IMG/VR virus record: IMGVR_UViG_3300013108_000466
Location: 1 to 56,833 of that record
Reading direction: 5' to 3' (one strand)
DNA: 56,833 nt
Source: a virus
Shown here: positions 17,041 through 26,098 of the stretch, in pieces
Layout of the letters: the number at the start of each line of letters is the position of its first letter
Numbering within the stretch: the first letter of the stretch is position 1
Translations under genes and position numbers: made by a program
Notes under the pieces: model-generated
What the model was told of the DNA's origin: nothing
Database searches by the model: none
The model's input: the letters and a program-made list of their open reading frames with translations, nothing else

Positions 17041-18288
17041 ATGGCAACAAACAGAGATTTGCTAAAAGAGGCAATTGCTGATGCTAAAGCCGTTAAGGAA
17101 ACTGCAATCGCAAACGCCAAACTTGCTCTTGAAGAAGCTTTCACTCCACATTTAAAATCTATGCTAGCTGCAAAGTTAGAAGAAATGGACAAAGATGAGG
17201 ATGTAAAAGAAGAAAAAGAGGACAAAGTTGAAGAAATGGATGCTCCTAGTTTCGAAAGAAAAAATTCTCCAGCAGGTGATTCTTTAAAAGATCTTGCACC
17301 TAAAAAAGTAGGTCAATCTACAGTGCAAGAAGAAAAAGAAGAAGTTGATGAAGAAATTGATCTTGACGAATTATTAGCTGAACTCGAAGATTCCAAAGAT
17401 CTATCTGAAGAAAAAGATTCTAAAGAAGAAGTTAAAGAAGCAAAAGACGAAGACGACAAAATGGAAGAAGCTAAAAAAGCTGACGACAAAGAAGAAGTTA
17501 AGGAAGATGCTAGAACTGACGCTGAAGAAGAAGGATATTTAGATGGTATGAAGGACGAAAAAGAAGACATGGAAGACAAGATGGATGACGAAGAAATCGA
17601 TCTTGAAGATATGTCAGAAGACGACCTTAAAGGATTTATCGAGGATGTCATTAAAGACATGGTCGCTGATGGTGAAATTGAGCCAGGCGATGAATTCGTT
17701 GAAGACGAAGTTGAAGTTGAAGACGTTGAAGACGTAGAAGTTGAAGACGATGTAGACGTAGACGTAGAAATTAGCGAAGAAAAAGACGAAATGGATGAGA
17801 GTGAAAAAGTTGATGAAGCAAAAGAAGAGATTGACGAAAGAAAATCTCGAGTAAAAGGTGAAAAAGGTCCTGGAAACGAGGATGGTGACAAAGATGACAC
17901 TAAAATCGAAAAAGAGACTGAAAAAATGAGATTCAAAGAAGCAATGGATGAAATCCAGGAGCTTAAAAAAGAACTTCAAGAAGTTAACCTTTTAAATGCT
18001 AAGTTACTTTACACAAACAAAATTTTCAAAGCAAAAAACTTAACTGAAAGTAAAAAAGTTAAGGTATTAAAAGCATTTGATAATGCTAAGGATGTTAAAC
18101 AAGCAAAAACTATTTTCGAAACATTACAAACTGGTCTTGTAGACAAGTCTATTAATGAATCAAGAAACTTAGGGTCTGCATCGAAAGCTAGTGGTTTAGA
18201 ACCAACAGCGACGTCAAACACAAAACAGCCTATCATTGAATCAAATGACGTTTACAACCGTATGCGTAAGCTAGCGGGATTAATTTAA
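17041..18288 (+). CDS. gp22: Prohead scaffold/core protein (gp22-like)
   Basis: 415 residues. The N-terminus has a possible L-K-E9/A10 cleavage site. The centre (about 60-290) is an extreme Asp/Glu/Lys/Val low-complexity region. The C-terminus (about 310-415) contains 'LNAKLLYTNKIFKAKNLTE' and ends with NRMRKLAGLI, the conserved scaffold tail that contacts capsid protein in T4-like phages. It forms the assembly core and is degraded by gp21. It lies directly upstream of the capsid gene as in T4. The long reverse-strand frames here are shadows of the acidic repeats. Confidence 0.9.
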   Translation: MATNRDLLKEAIADAKAVKETAIANAKLALEEAFTPHLKSMLAAKLEEMDKDEDVKEEKEDKVEEMDAPSFERKNSPAGDSLKDLAPKKVGQSTVQEEKEEVDEEIDLDELLAELEDSKDLSEEKDSKEEVKEAKDEDDKMEEAKKADDKEEVKEDARTDAEEEGYLDGMKDEKEDMEDKMDDEEIDLEDMSEDDLKGFIEDVIKDMVADGEIEPGDEFVEDEVEVEDVEDVEVEDDVDVDVEISEEKDEMDESEKVDEAKEEIDERKSRVKGEKGPGNEDGDKDDTKIEKETEKMRFKEAMDEIQELKKELQEVNLLNAKLLYTNKIFKAKNLTESKKVKVLKAFDNAKDVKQAKTIFETLQTGLVDKSINESRNLGSASKASGLEPTATSNTKQPIIESNDVYNRMRKLAGLI

Positions 18289-18318
18289 AATTATTATTAA
18301 CAATTTAAACTATTTATT

Positions 18319-19959
18319 ATGAGCTTAAATACTCTTTTAGAAAGCGCAAACCCTTACCAATCACTACAGAGTGATGCTGCTAAATTAGCTGGTAAATGGG
18401 AAAAAACAGGTCTTTTAGAAGGTTTAAATGGTACTCACAAAAACAACATGGGTATTATTTTAGAAAACCAAGCTAAACAACTTGTAGTAGAATCTTCACA
18501 AACTGGTGGAGGTGCTGCGTCTTCAGGTACATTCTCAAGCCAAACTGCTGTTAACATCGGTGGTCAATGGGCTGGAGTTGCTTTACCATTAGTAAGAAAA
18601 GTATTTGGTCAAATCGCAGCAAAAGAATTTGTTAGCGTTCAACCAATGAACTTACCTTCTGGTCTAGTATTTTACCTAGATTTCCAATACGGAAATAACA
18701 AATCTCCTTTCGCTGCAGGTTCTTCATTATATGGAGATAGCGAAGCAGGAGTAACTGAACCATTTGGTAACACAAACTCAGGTGGTCTTTACGGTGCAGG
18801 AAGATTCGGATATTCTGTACAAAACACTTCATCTCAAGTAAACGTTGCTGCTAAAGCAGTAGCTACATGGGCTGACTTTAATTACGATTCTGATTACTCA
18901 TCTTCATTTGGAGATTACTTCAAATTAAGCTTTGCTAAGACAGGAATGGGTAATGGTGATTTTGCAGGTGTTCAAGGATTCCAATTATTCTCAGGTTCAG
19001 CAGCGGAGAGAGTTCCTGCTGACTTAGTAGTAACAGGATCTGCTGGTAAGCAATTATCTGCTTTCACAACTGTAGATTCTACTAACGTTAACTTTTTAGC
19101 ACTTGCGACTGAGTTCCCAAGTACTTCAGGTGACGTAGGAGAAGCACAATCTATCTTATTCCAAATCCAACCAACTGACAGATACAGAGGTGATTTTGAA
19201 GCTGGAAACAGCCAACCAAACGCTTGGAACGACTCAGGTTCGAATGGAAATAGCGGATGTTGCCCTCCACAAGTTATTCCAGAAATCAACATTCAGATGA
19301 AATCATCTGCAATCGTTGCTAAAACTAGAAAACTTAAAGCTGTATGGACTCCAGAATTCGCACAGGATTTAAATGCATACCATGCATTAGATGCTGAGGC
19401 AGAATTAACTTCTATCCTTAGTGAGTATATCTCATTAGAAATTGACTTAGAAATTCTTTCTATGTTAATCGAAGGAGCAGGAGCTGGAACTGAAAACTGG
19501 TCAGCTGTAAACAACACTTCAATTGACAGTGCTGGTGCAATTTCTGACTTAGGATTCTATAATAGCCAAGGACAATGGTTCCAAACTTTAGGAACTAAAA
19601 TCCAAAAACTAAGTAACATCATCCACCAGAAAACTTTAAGAGGTGGTGCTAACTTCTTAGTATGTTCTCCAACTGTAGGTACAATCTTAGAAAGTATTCC
19701 AGGATTTGCTGCTGATTCAGATGGTGATGCTGCTAAAGCAAGCTACGCTTTTGGTGTACAAAAAGTTGGATCTATCAACGGTAGATACAAAGTATACAAA
19801 AACCCTTACATGACTGAAAACAAAATCTTATTAGGATTTAGAGGTTCTCAGTTCCTAGAAAGTGGTGCTGTATTTGCTCCGTACATTCCGTTAATCATGA
19901 CTCCACTAGTATACGATCCAAATACTTTCACTCCAAGAAAAGGATTGTTAACTAGATAA
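18319..19959 (+). CDS. gp23: Major capsid protein (gp23-like), apparently truncated by an in-frame TAA
   Basis: 546 residues to the first stop. The N-terminal propeptide has candidate gp21 sites L-L-E8/S9, L-L-E34/G35 and V-V-E58/S59; the last matches the approximate location of T4 gp23 processing (residue 65). The body is HK97-fold-like, with ...INIQMKSSAIVAKTRKLKAVWTPE in the middle, typical of T4 gp23. The gene ends ...RKGLLTR-TAA, but the same frame continues for 21 more codons. It is followed by a strong terminator at 20055. Codon use is richer in C-ending codons than its neighbours, consistent with high expression. Confidence 0.95.
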   Translation: MSLNTLLESANPYQSLQSDAAKLAGKWEKTGLLEGLNGTHKNNMGIILENQAKQLVVESSQTGGGAASSGTFSSQTAVNIGGQWAGVALPLVRKVFGQIAAKEFVSVQPMNLPSGLVFYLDFQYGNNKSPFAAGSSLYGDSEAGVTEPFGNTNSGGLYGAGRFGYSVQNTSSQVNVAAKAVATWADFNYDSDYSSSFGDYFKLSFAKTGMGNGDFAGVQGFQLFSGSAAERVPADLVVTGSAGKQLSAFTTVDSTNVNFLALATEFPSTSGDVGEAQSILFQIQPTDRYRGDFEAGNSQPNAWNDSGSNGNSGCCPPQVIPEINIQMKSSAIVAKTRKLKAVWTPEFAQDLNAYHALDAEAELTSILSEYISLEIDLEILSMLIEGAGAGTENWSAVNNTSIDSAGAISDLGFYNSQGQWFQTLGTKIQKLSNIIHQKTLRGGANFLVCSPTVGTILESIPGFAADSDGDAAKASYAFGVQKVGSINGRYKVYKNPYMTENKILLGFRGSQFLESGAVFAPYIPLIMTPLVYDPNTFTPRKGLLTR

Positions 19960-20025
19960 GCTAAGAAAATGGTAAGACCAGAATTTTATGGTACTATCAA
20001 CATCTCAGGATTAAACACACTATAA
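19960..20025 (+). other. In-frame extension beyond the capsid gene stop codon
   Basis: After TAA (19957-19959) the same frame encodes A-K-K-M-V-R-P-E-F-Y-G and ten further residues before TAA at 20023-20025. The composition is protein-like and, from memory, resembles the C-terminal tail of related capsid proteins, where a Tyr codon (TAT/TAC) would replace this TAA. Readthrough would give 568 residues. Nonsense mutation, sequencing error and programmed readthrough are all possible. Confidence 0.55.
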
Positions 20026-20054
20026 TCAGAGATTAACTCTTAGTTAGTAAAATT

Positions 20055-20083
20055 AGCCCGAACTCACGTTCGGGCTTTTTTTT
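20055..20083 (+). terminator. Strong rho-independent terminator after the capsid gene
   Basis: AGCCCGAAC (20055-20063) and GTTCGGGCT (20068-20076) form a perfect stem with a TCAC loop and a run of eight T. Confidence 0.92.
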
Positions 20084-20086
20084 CTC

Positions 20087-20101
20087 ATATTTATAATAAA
20101 A
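20087..20101 (+). promoter_or_regulatory. Late-type promoter motif ATATTTATAATAAAA
   Basis: Exact copy of the recurrent motif, 4 nt after the capsid terminator and 9 nt before the neck-gene ATG, so it restarts late transcription. Confidence 0.65.
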
Positions 20102-20110
20102 TACTCAATT

Positions 20111-21607
20111 ATGAATGTACCTATTTATGATGGATGTCCAATTTGGAATGATAAATCAGTACCATTTGGATTCTATAATTCAGATGCAACATTTCAAGCT
20201 GACGCTATAAAAGTTACAAAATTCTGTGCTTCTAGATTAGGTTATCCTTTAGTAGATGTTGAATTACAATCAAGTTCGTTTTTTACGGCATTTGAAGAAG
20301 CTGTAACTACATATGGTAATGAATTATACGCATATAAAATACGTGATAATCAATTATCACTTGAAGGTATAACAACTGGATCTAGTTTAAATCAAGCATT
20401 AATAACACCAAGTTTTGAACCAATTGTAAGATTAACAGAACAATATGGTGAAGAAGCAGGTAGTGGTGGGAATGTACCTTACTATTCAGGTTCATTTACA
20501 TTAACATCTAGTGTTCAAGACTATGATTTCCAAACTTTTATGACAGGTAGTGGATTAACAGGTTCAGAATATATTCATGGAATTGAAGTTAAAAAAGTAT
20601 ACTATGAACCAAAATTCCCAGCATCAGCAAGATATTTAGATCCTTATAATGGATTTGGATTTGGAGGAGCAGTAGCAGCTGGTATTGTTGGATTTGGAGG
20701 ATTTGGTCAAGGAATGGGTTATTTAATGGCCCCATTAAATTATGACTTACAAGTAATACAACAAATTGAAATGAATGAAATGGTTAGAATGTCTAATTAT
20801 TCATTTAGAATTCAAGATGATAAATTAAGAATATTCCCAATCCCTAATTTTAATGATACTTACCCTTCAGGGTCATCTTTAGTTATAGGTAATAACTTAT
20901 CTTCATCATTAACACCAAATATTACATTTGCAGCAGATGTTACTTCATCTTTAATTGATTTAACAGCTGGAACAGGTGCTGGTAGTGGTGCTAAATTTGT
21001 AATTATAGGATCACAAGGTACAAATGATACTTATGCTTGTAAAGTAATGGAATCAGGTAGTGGATATACAGCAGGTGATGTAATTACAGTATCAGCAGCT
21101 ACTATAGATGGTTCAAGTGGTGATATAAGTAACACAACGGGAGAATTAAAATTTACATTAAAAGAATCAGATATTACAGCAATATGTGGTGGTGGAACTT
21201 TATGGTTTGATTATATTTTAAGAGATGAAAGAATAAATAGTGCAGTAAGACAAACTCCAACTCGAGTTACTAATGTATCAAATGCACCATATGAAAACCC
21301 AACATATGAATTTATCAACTCAGTTGGTAGACAATGGATATTTGAATACACATTAGCATTAGCAAAAGAAATGTTAGGATATGTAAGAGGAAAATATAGT
21401 AGTATTCCAATACCTAATGCTGAAGTTAATTTAAATCAGGGAGATTTAATATCAGCTGCAACAGCTGAAAAAGCAGCATTAATAGATAGATTAAGAACAT
21501 ATCTTGATGAAACATCAAGACAATCATTGTTAAATAGAAGAGCATCTGAAGCTGAATCAAAGATGGTTGAGTTACAACAAGTGCCCTACACAATATATAT
21601 AGCGTAA
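20111..21607 (+). CDS. Neck/head-completion protein (gp13-like) with inserted beta domain
   Basis: 498 residues. The C-terminal part (about 390-480) shows 'WIFEYTLALAKEMLGYVRGKYSSIP' followed by a long helix, a pattern of T4-type gp13 neck proteins. About residues 280-365 hold an inserted Gly/Ser/Thr-rich module with GSGYTAGDVITVSA that also occurs in the tail sheath gene of this window. A Gly/Phe-rich loop (about 178-205) is also present. T4 gp13 is near 300 residues, so the insertion explains the size. It closes the filled head and joins the tail. Confidence 0.65.
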   Translation: MNVPIYDGCPIWNDKSVPFGFYNSDATFQADAIKVTKFCASRLGYPLVDVELQSSSFFTAFEEAVTTYGNELYAYKIRDNQLSLEGITTGSSLNQALITPSFEPIVRLTEQYGEEAGSGGNVPYYSGSFTLTSSVQDYDFQTFMTGSGLTGSEYIHGIEVKKVYYEPKFPASARYLDPYNGFGFGGAVAAGIVGFGGFGQGMGYLMAPLNYDLQVIQQIEMNEMVRMSNYSFRIQDDKLRIFPIPNFNDTYPSGSSLVIGNNLSSSLTPNITFAADVTSSLIDLTAGTGAGSGAKFVIIGSQGTNDTYACKVMESGSGYTAGDVITVSAATIDGSSGDISNTTGELKFTLKESDITAICGGGTLWFDYILRDERINSAVRQTPTRVTNVSNAPYENPTYEFINSVGRQWIFEYTLALAKEMLGYVRGKYSSIPIPNAEVNLNQGDLISAATAEKAALIDRLRTYLDETSRQSLLNRRASEAESKMVELQQVPYTIYIA

Positions 21608-21608
21608 T

Positions 21609-22139
21609 ATGGCAATGTTTACTAGAAAAAGGGACTGGTCTCTTATGAGAAACCTAAATAGAGAATTGATGGGTAATATTATAACCCAACAATGTGCCTT
21701 TTACCAATTTCAGTTAGAAGAAACCAAAGTTAATATTTACGGTGAAGCAGCTGAAGAAAAATATTATAATGGTCCTTATTTATTTAATTGTTTAATAAAT
21801 AGATCAAACCAGGATTATGCTTTAGGAATTGAAGGTGTACAATTTGATCAACCTATTGAATTTTATCTTTTAAGAGATGATTTAGTAGAAAAAGATATTG
21901 TTCCTAGAGTAGGAGATATTATACTGTATGAAGAAGCATATTATGGAGTACAAAGTACAGTAGCAAACCAATATTGGGGAGGTAAAAACCCAGATTACCC
22001 TAATAATGATTCAGATGGAGAACTTAATCCACTTAATCCTGGGTTAGAAGAATTTGGAAATAATGTTTCAATTTTAGTATCAACTTATTATATACCTGCT
22101 GATAAAGTAGCTATTTCACCATATCAAGAAAGATTCTAA
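21609..22139 (+). CDS. Neck protein (gp14-like)
   Basis: 176 residues. KVNIYGEAAEEKYYNGPYLF (about 40-59) matches the pattern of T4 gp14-type neck proteins, with later beta segments (VGDIILYEEAYYGVQS) of connector type. It follows the gp13-like gene by 1 nt and overlaps the next start by 1 nt, as expected for a neck operon. The assignment relies on motif and order. Confidence 0.6.
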   Translation: MAMFTRKRDWSLMRNLNRELMGNIITQQCAFYQFQLEETKVNIYGEAAEEKYYNGPYLFNCLINRSNQDYALGIEGVQFDQPIEFYLLRDDLVEKDIVPRVGDIILYEEAYYGVQSTVANQYWGGKNPDYPNNDSDGELNPLNPGLEEFGNNVSILVSTYYIPADKVAISPYQERF

Positions 22140-23086
22140 TGGCAAAACCAAGAAAACCAATACCTAAATCACAATTAACTTTAAGCACAAGTAAACATAC
22201 TGCGTTTAAAGGTAGAGATAGAGAAGGAATACAGACTAATCCTAATGATGCTGTTATCCCAAATAATCCTAATTACTCAGAAACAGGTATTCAACATAAC
22301 AGATCAGCTCAAATGAGCTTTAGAGATGATGATACTAAACAATTTTCTGTAGGTGTTAAAGATATTGATGAAGCAGTATTTTATTATTTTGAAAATAAAA
22401 TTAAACCTTTTGTTTATCAAAATGGTGCAAGAAGAGAAGTACCAGTAATATATGGTGCTCCTGAGAGATGGAAATCATTTCAAAGAGATGGGTACTATAG
22501 AGATAAAAAAGGTGCTATTATGTTACCTATTATTGTAATTAAAAGAGATACAATTACAAAAGATAGAACAGTTGCAAATAAATTAGATGCAAATATGCCT
22601 AATTTATATGGTGTATTTTCTAAACAATTTAGCCAAAAGAATGTTTATAGTAATTTTGCTACATTAAATAATAGAATACCAGTTGAAACTTTTCATGCTG
22701 TAGCACAACCAGACTATGTTACTATGGAATATAGTTGTTTAGTTCAAACTTATTACATGGAACAATTAAACAAAATAATTGAAGCATGTGAATATGGATC
22801 AGATGCATATTGGGGAAATCCTGAAAGATTTATGTTTAGATCTTTTATAGATAGTTTTACTACTGCAACTGAATTAACAGTTAATAAAGATAGATTAGTT
22901 ACTGGAACCTTTAATATTAGATTACGTGGATACCTAATTCCTGATACAATTCAGAAAGACTTAGCATCAACTAAAAAATATAATTCAAAAGCAAAAGTTA
23001 CTATTGGTGTAGAAACAGTTAGCAATATAGAAACAGCAGGTATTCCTACTCAAAACCCTACAACAGACCATAGAAGTAGAGATTAA
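22139..23086 (+). CDS. Tail completion/sheath-stabiliser-like protein (gp15-like, tentative)
   Basis: 315 residues. A disordered N-terminus (about 1-60) is followed by a domain with 'YYFENKIKPFV', 'YMEQLNKIIEACEYGSDAYWG' and a terminal 'RLVTGTFNIRLRGYLIP' strand. The QLNKIIE segment and closing strand recall T4 gp15. It lies between the neck genes and the sheath gene. It could equally be another head-tail joining protein. Confidence 0.55.
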   Translation: MAKPRKPIPKSQLTLSTSKHTAFKGRDREGIQTNPNDAVIPNNPNYSETGIQHNRSAQMSFRDDDTKQFSVGVKDIDEAVFYYFENKIKPFVYQNGARREVPVIYGAPERWKSFQRDGYYRDKKGAIMLPIIVIKRDTITKDRTVANKLDANMPNLYGVFSKQFSQKNVYSNFATLNNRIPVETFHAVAQPDYVTMEYSCLVQTYYMEQLNKIIEACEYGSDAYWGNPERFMFRSFIDSFTTATELTVNKDRLVTGTFNIRLRGYLIPDTIQKDLASTKKYNSKAKVTIGVETVSNIETAGIPTQNPTTDHRSRD

Positions 23087-23103
23087 TTTTAGAAAACAAT
23101 AAC

Positions 23104-23118
23104 ATATTTATAATAAAT
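23104..23118 (+). promoter_or_regulatory. Late-type promoter motif (ATATTTATAATAAAT)
   Basis: 14 of 15 bases match the recurrent motif; 16 nt upstream of the ATG at 23135. Confidence 0.6.
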
Positions 23119-23134
23119 TAAAAACCAAAAAATT

Positions 23135-23386
23135 ATGGCTAGTAAAAAGTTATCAGAAAGCGAGTTGCAAATTTTAGAAGATTTCCAATCTAGAAACAAT
23201 GAAATTGTAGTACAGGTAGGAGCAACAGAATTAAGAATTGATGCCTTAGAAAGGCAAAAAGAGGATTTATTAGAAAAATTCCAAAAGTTAACTGAGGACC
23301 AAACAAAATTTGGTCAAGAGTTACAAGAAAAGTATGGTGATGGTAATATCAATTTAGAAAAAGGAGAGTTTACCGCAGCAGAATAA
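23135..23386 (+). CDS. Small coiled-coil protein upstream of tail sheath
   Basis: 83 residues, an almost continuous coiled coil (about 5-70) with Leu/Ile heptads and a GDGNINLEKGEF tail. It has its own late-type motifs on both sides. Small helical proteins at this position occur in other T4-like marine phages; the function is unknown but may be in tail assembly. Confidence 0.65.
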   Translation: MASKKLSESELQILEDFQSRNNEIVVQVGATELRIDALERQKEDLLEKFQKLTEDQTKFGQELQEKYGDGNINLEKGEFTAAE

Positions 23387-23405
23387 ATTTTTGAAATATT
23401 TTCTA

Positions 23406-23420
23406 ATATTTATAATAAAA
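23406..23420 (+). promoter_or_regulatory. Late-type promoter motif ATATTTATAATAAAA
   Basis: Exact copy, 24 nt upstream of the tail sheath ATG. Confidence 0.65.
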
Positions 23421-23444
23421 CAATATTAAATATAATATAAGACA

Positions 23445-25460
23445 ATGGCAGAAACATTAATATCTCCAGGTGTATTAGCAAGAGAAAATGATCAATCCTT
23501 TATTGGGTCTGCACCAATTACATTTGGAGCAGCAATAATTGGACCAGCTATTCAAGGTCCAGTTGGTATTCCAACAGCGGTATCTTCATTCTCGCAATAC
23601 GAAGCTATATTCGGAGGGTCAGTAGAAAGTGGCTCACGATATTACTCATACCTAAACTCAGCAGCAGCATCAAATTATTTCCAACAAGGCGGCGAATCAT
23701 TATTAGTCGTAAGAGTAGTTAGTGGATCAGCAGGATGGTCTGAAGCTTCTTCTTCAATTGCAAATAATTTAGAAGGAACAGCAGGAACTCTTAAAACTAA
23801 CGTTAATGTAAGTGCTTCAATAGGTACAAATGGTATCACAGGTGCAGTAGCAGGAACACATGCATTAGGAACTGTAACCGGTGGTGGTGGAAGTAACAGT
23901 GCAGCAGGTGTATTTACAATTGATGCAAATAATGTAATTTCAAGCATTGTATTTTCAGCAGGAGCAGGATATGCAGCAGGTGAAACTCTTACATTCCAAG
24001 GTTCAGAAGCAGGTGGATCAGGTACTTGTACAATAGTATTAAAAGTTGGTGATATAGTAGGACAAGATGCATTTTCATTAAAAACTATTTCTGAAGGTGC
24101 TGTAATGAATAATTACCAATCAGGAGTAGATGGTGCAAATGGTACATTAACAAATGGTACTAGAAATAACGTAAGATGGGAAATTACAGGTGCTAATACA
24201 GGATCAGGTCAATTTTCATTGTCAATTAGACGTGGTAATGATACAAATTCACAAAAAGCAGTATTAGAACAATATAATAACTTATCAATGGACCCAACAG
24301 CTGCAAATTATGTAGCAAAAGTTATTGGTAATACTTACTATACAGTAGAACAAGATGGTGTTGATTATTATGTAAAATCAAATGGTGAATATCCAAATAG
24401 CAGTGCTTACGTATTTGTAAATGCAGTTAATTCACCAACTCCAGATTACTTTGATAATAATGGAGCAGCTAAAAGTGAATATACTAGTAGTATACCAGTA
24501 ATAGGATCAGGTTCATTCCAAGGTGGAAACGGTACAAATGTTAATTCCGATAATTCACCTGTGAAATTTAATGAAAATATCACGAATACAAACATTCAAG
24601 GATTAATTGCAGCAGAGTATACACAATCATTAAATTTATTATCAAATACCGATGCTTACAGCTTTAATGTAATATCAGCTCCTGGATTAATTAATTCATT
24701 ATCTGATCACTCTTCAGTAGTATCACAGATGGTAAGTTTAGCAGAATCAAGAACTGACTGTATAGCAGTAGTTGATTTAGTACCTTACAACAGTACAGTA
24801 AATACTGTAGTAACACAAGCGTCAGCATTTGATAGTTCTTATGCAGCAACATATTGGCCTTGGTTACAATCAATTGATGCAAACGCACAATATGTTTGGT
24901 CACCAGCTTCTGTGTTTATACCAGGTGTATACGCATTTACAGATGCTTCTTCAGACCCATGGTTCGCACCAGCAGGTCTAGTTAGAGGTGCGTTAGGTAA
25001 CGTAGTTAAAGCAGAAAGAAAATTAACATCAGGTAACAGAGATTCTTTATATGAAGCAAATGTTAACCCAATCGCAACATTCCCAGGAAGTGGAGTTGTA
25101 GTATTTGGTCAGAAAACATTACAGAAAAGAGCAAGTGCTTTAGATAGAGTAAATGTACGTAGATTGTTAATAGCATTAAAATCTTATATAGTACAAGTAT
25201 CAGATAACTTAGTATTTGAACAAAATACAATCAGCACAAGAAATAATTTCTTAGCACAAGTTAATCCATACTTAGAATCAGTACAACAAAGACAAGGATT
25301 ATACGCGTTTAAAGTTGTAATGGATGCTACAAACAACACACCAGATGTGATAGATAGAAACGAGTTAGTAGGACAAATTTACCTACAACCAACTAAAACA
25401 GCTGAATTCATTATATTAGATTTCAATGTTTTACCAACTGGAGCAACGTTTCCATCATAA
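23445..25460 (+). CDS. gp18: Tail sheath protein (gp18-like)
   Basis: 671 residues. The N-terminus (SPGVLARENDQSFI) and the C-terminal domain with 'KALSxxRRLLIALK'-type and 'FNVLPTGATFPS' segments are characteristic of contractile sheath proteins. About residues 130-205 carry an inserted Gly/Ser/Thr-rich module with GAGYAAGETLTFQG, related to that in the gp13-like gene. The C-terminus includes 'APAGLVRGALGNVVKAERKLT'. It forms the contractile outer tube around the gp19-like tube encoded next. Confidence 0.93.
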   Translation: MAETLISPGVLARENDQSFIGSAPITFGAAIIGPAIQGPVGIPTAVSSFSQYEAIFGGSVESGSRYYSYLNSAAASNYFQQGGESLLVVRVVSGSAGWSEASSSIANNLEGTAGTLKTNVNVSASIGTNGITGAVAGTHALGTVTGGGGSNSAAGVFTIDANNVISSIVFSAGAGYAAGETLTFQGSEAGGSGTCTIVLKVGDIVGQDAFSLKTISEGAVMNNYQSGVDGANGTLTNGTRNNVRWEITGANTGSGQFSLSIRRGNDTNSQKAVLEQYNNLSMDPTAANYVAKVIGNTYYTVEQDGVDYYVKSNGEYPNSSAYVFVNAVNSPTPDYFDNNGAAKSEYTSSIPVIGSGSFQGGNGTNVNSDNSPVKFNENITNTNIQGLIAAEYTQSLNLLSNTDAYSFNVISAPGLINSLSDHSSVVSQMVSLAESRTDCIAVVDLVPYNSTVNTVVTQASAFDSSYAATYWPWLQSIDANAQYVWSPASVFIPGVYAFTDASSDPWFAPAGLVRGALGNVVKAERKLTSGNRDSLYEANVNPIATFPGSGVVVFGQKTLQKRASALDRVNVRRLLIALKSYIVQVSDNLVFEQNTISTRNNFLAQVNPYLESVQQRQGLYAFKVVMDATNNTPDVIDRNELVGQIYLQPTKTAEFIILDFNVLPTGATFPS

Positions 25461-25475
25461 AAACTAGAAAATAGA

Positions 25476-25490
25476 ATATTTATAATAAAA
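25476..25490 (+). promoter_or_regulatory. Late-type promoter motif ATATTTATAATAAAA
   Basis: Exact copy, 16 nt upstream of the tail tube ATG. Confidence 0.65.
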
Positions 25491-25506
25491 TAAATAAAAT
25501 AATAAA

Positions 25507-25995
25507 ATGGCAGTATTAGACCCAAACGAAATATTTTTCACAGCTTTTGAGCCAAAGCAAAAGAATAGATTTATTCTTTATGTAGATGGAATCCCATCAT
25601 ACCAAATTAAAGGTATGGGAGCTGTAACATTAAACCAAGGTACAGTAGCTTTAAATCATATTAACGTTCAGAGATTTGTTAAAGGTAAATCTACTTGGAA
25701 CCCAATATCAATGACGTTATTTGATCCAATAACTCCATCAGGTGCACAAGCAGTAATGGAATGGGTTAGATTACACCACGAATCAGTAACAGGTAGAGAT
25801 GGTTATAGTGATTTCTATAAGAAAGATCTTACATTAGATGTATTAGGACCTGTAGGAGATATCGTATCTGAATGGATTATTAAAGGTGCTTTAATCACTT
25901 CAGCTGATTTTGGAGATTTCAATTGGGATACTGAAAATGCTGCTCAAGAAATTAGTTTAGAAGTACAACCAGATTATTGTATTTTAAATTTCTAA
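25507..25995 (+). CDS. gp19: Tail tube protein (gp19-like)
   Basis: 162 residues, the usual T4 gp19 size (163). Features are 'EPKQKNRFILYVDGIPSYQIKG' at the N-terminus, 'WNPISMTLFDPITPSGAQAVMEWVRLHHE' in the middle and 'FGDFNWDTENAAQEISLEVQPDYCIL' at the end, all typical of T4-like tube proteins. It forms the inner tail tube. It is followed by a perfect terminator at 26022. Confidence 0.93.
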   Translation: MAVLDPNEIFFTAFEPKQKNRFILYVDGIPSYQIKGMGAVTLNQGTVALNHINVQRFVKGKSTWNPISMTLFDPITPSGAQAVMEWVRLHHESVTGRDGYSDFYKKDLTLDVLGPVGDIVSEWIIKGALITSADFGDFNWDTENAAQEISLEVQPDYCILNF

Positions 25996-26021
25996 GAAAA
26001 TTTCAACATATTTTTAAAAAT

Positions 26022-26048
26022 AGCTTGGCTTTGCCAAGCTTTTTTTTT
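26022..26048 (+). terminator. Perfect rho-independent terminator after the tail tube gene
   Basis: AGCTTGGC (26022-26029) and GCCAAGCT (26033-26040) pair perfectly around a TTT loop, with an eight- to nine-T tail and an A run upstream. Confidence 0.93.
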
Positions 26049-26098
26049 ACATTAATATGTATAACTAGAAACAACGTTATAAACTAAATAAAGATTAT

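Noticed and set aside
17313-17979. Long reverse-strand ORFs opposite the scaffold gene
   Set aside because: They are Ser-rich or Phe-rich shadows of the GAA/GAC-rich acidic repeats, with no start context or homology.
19957-19959. General recoding of TAA as an amino acid
   Set aside because: Many other genes in the window end cleanly at TAA directly before the next start, so the code is standard.
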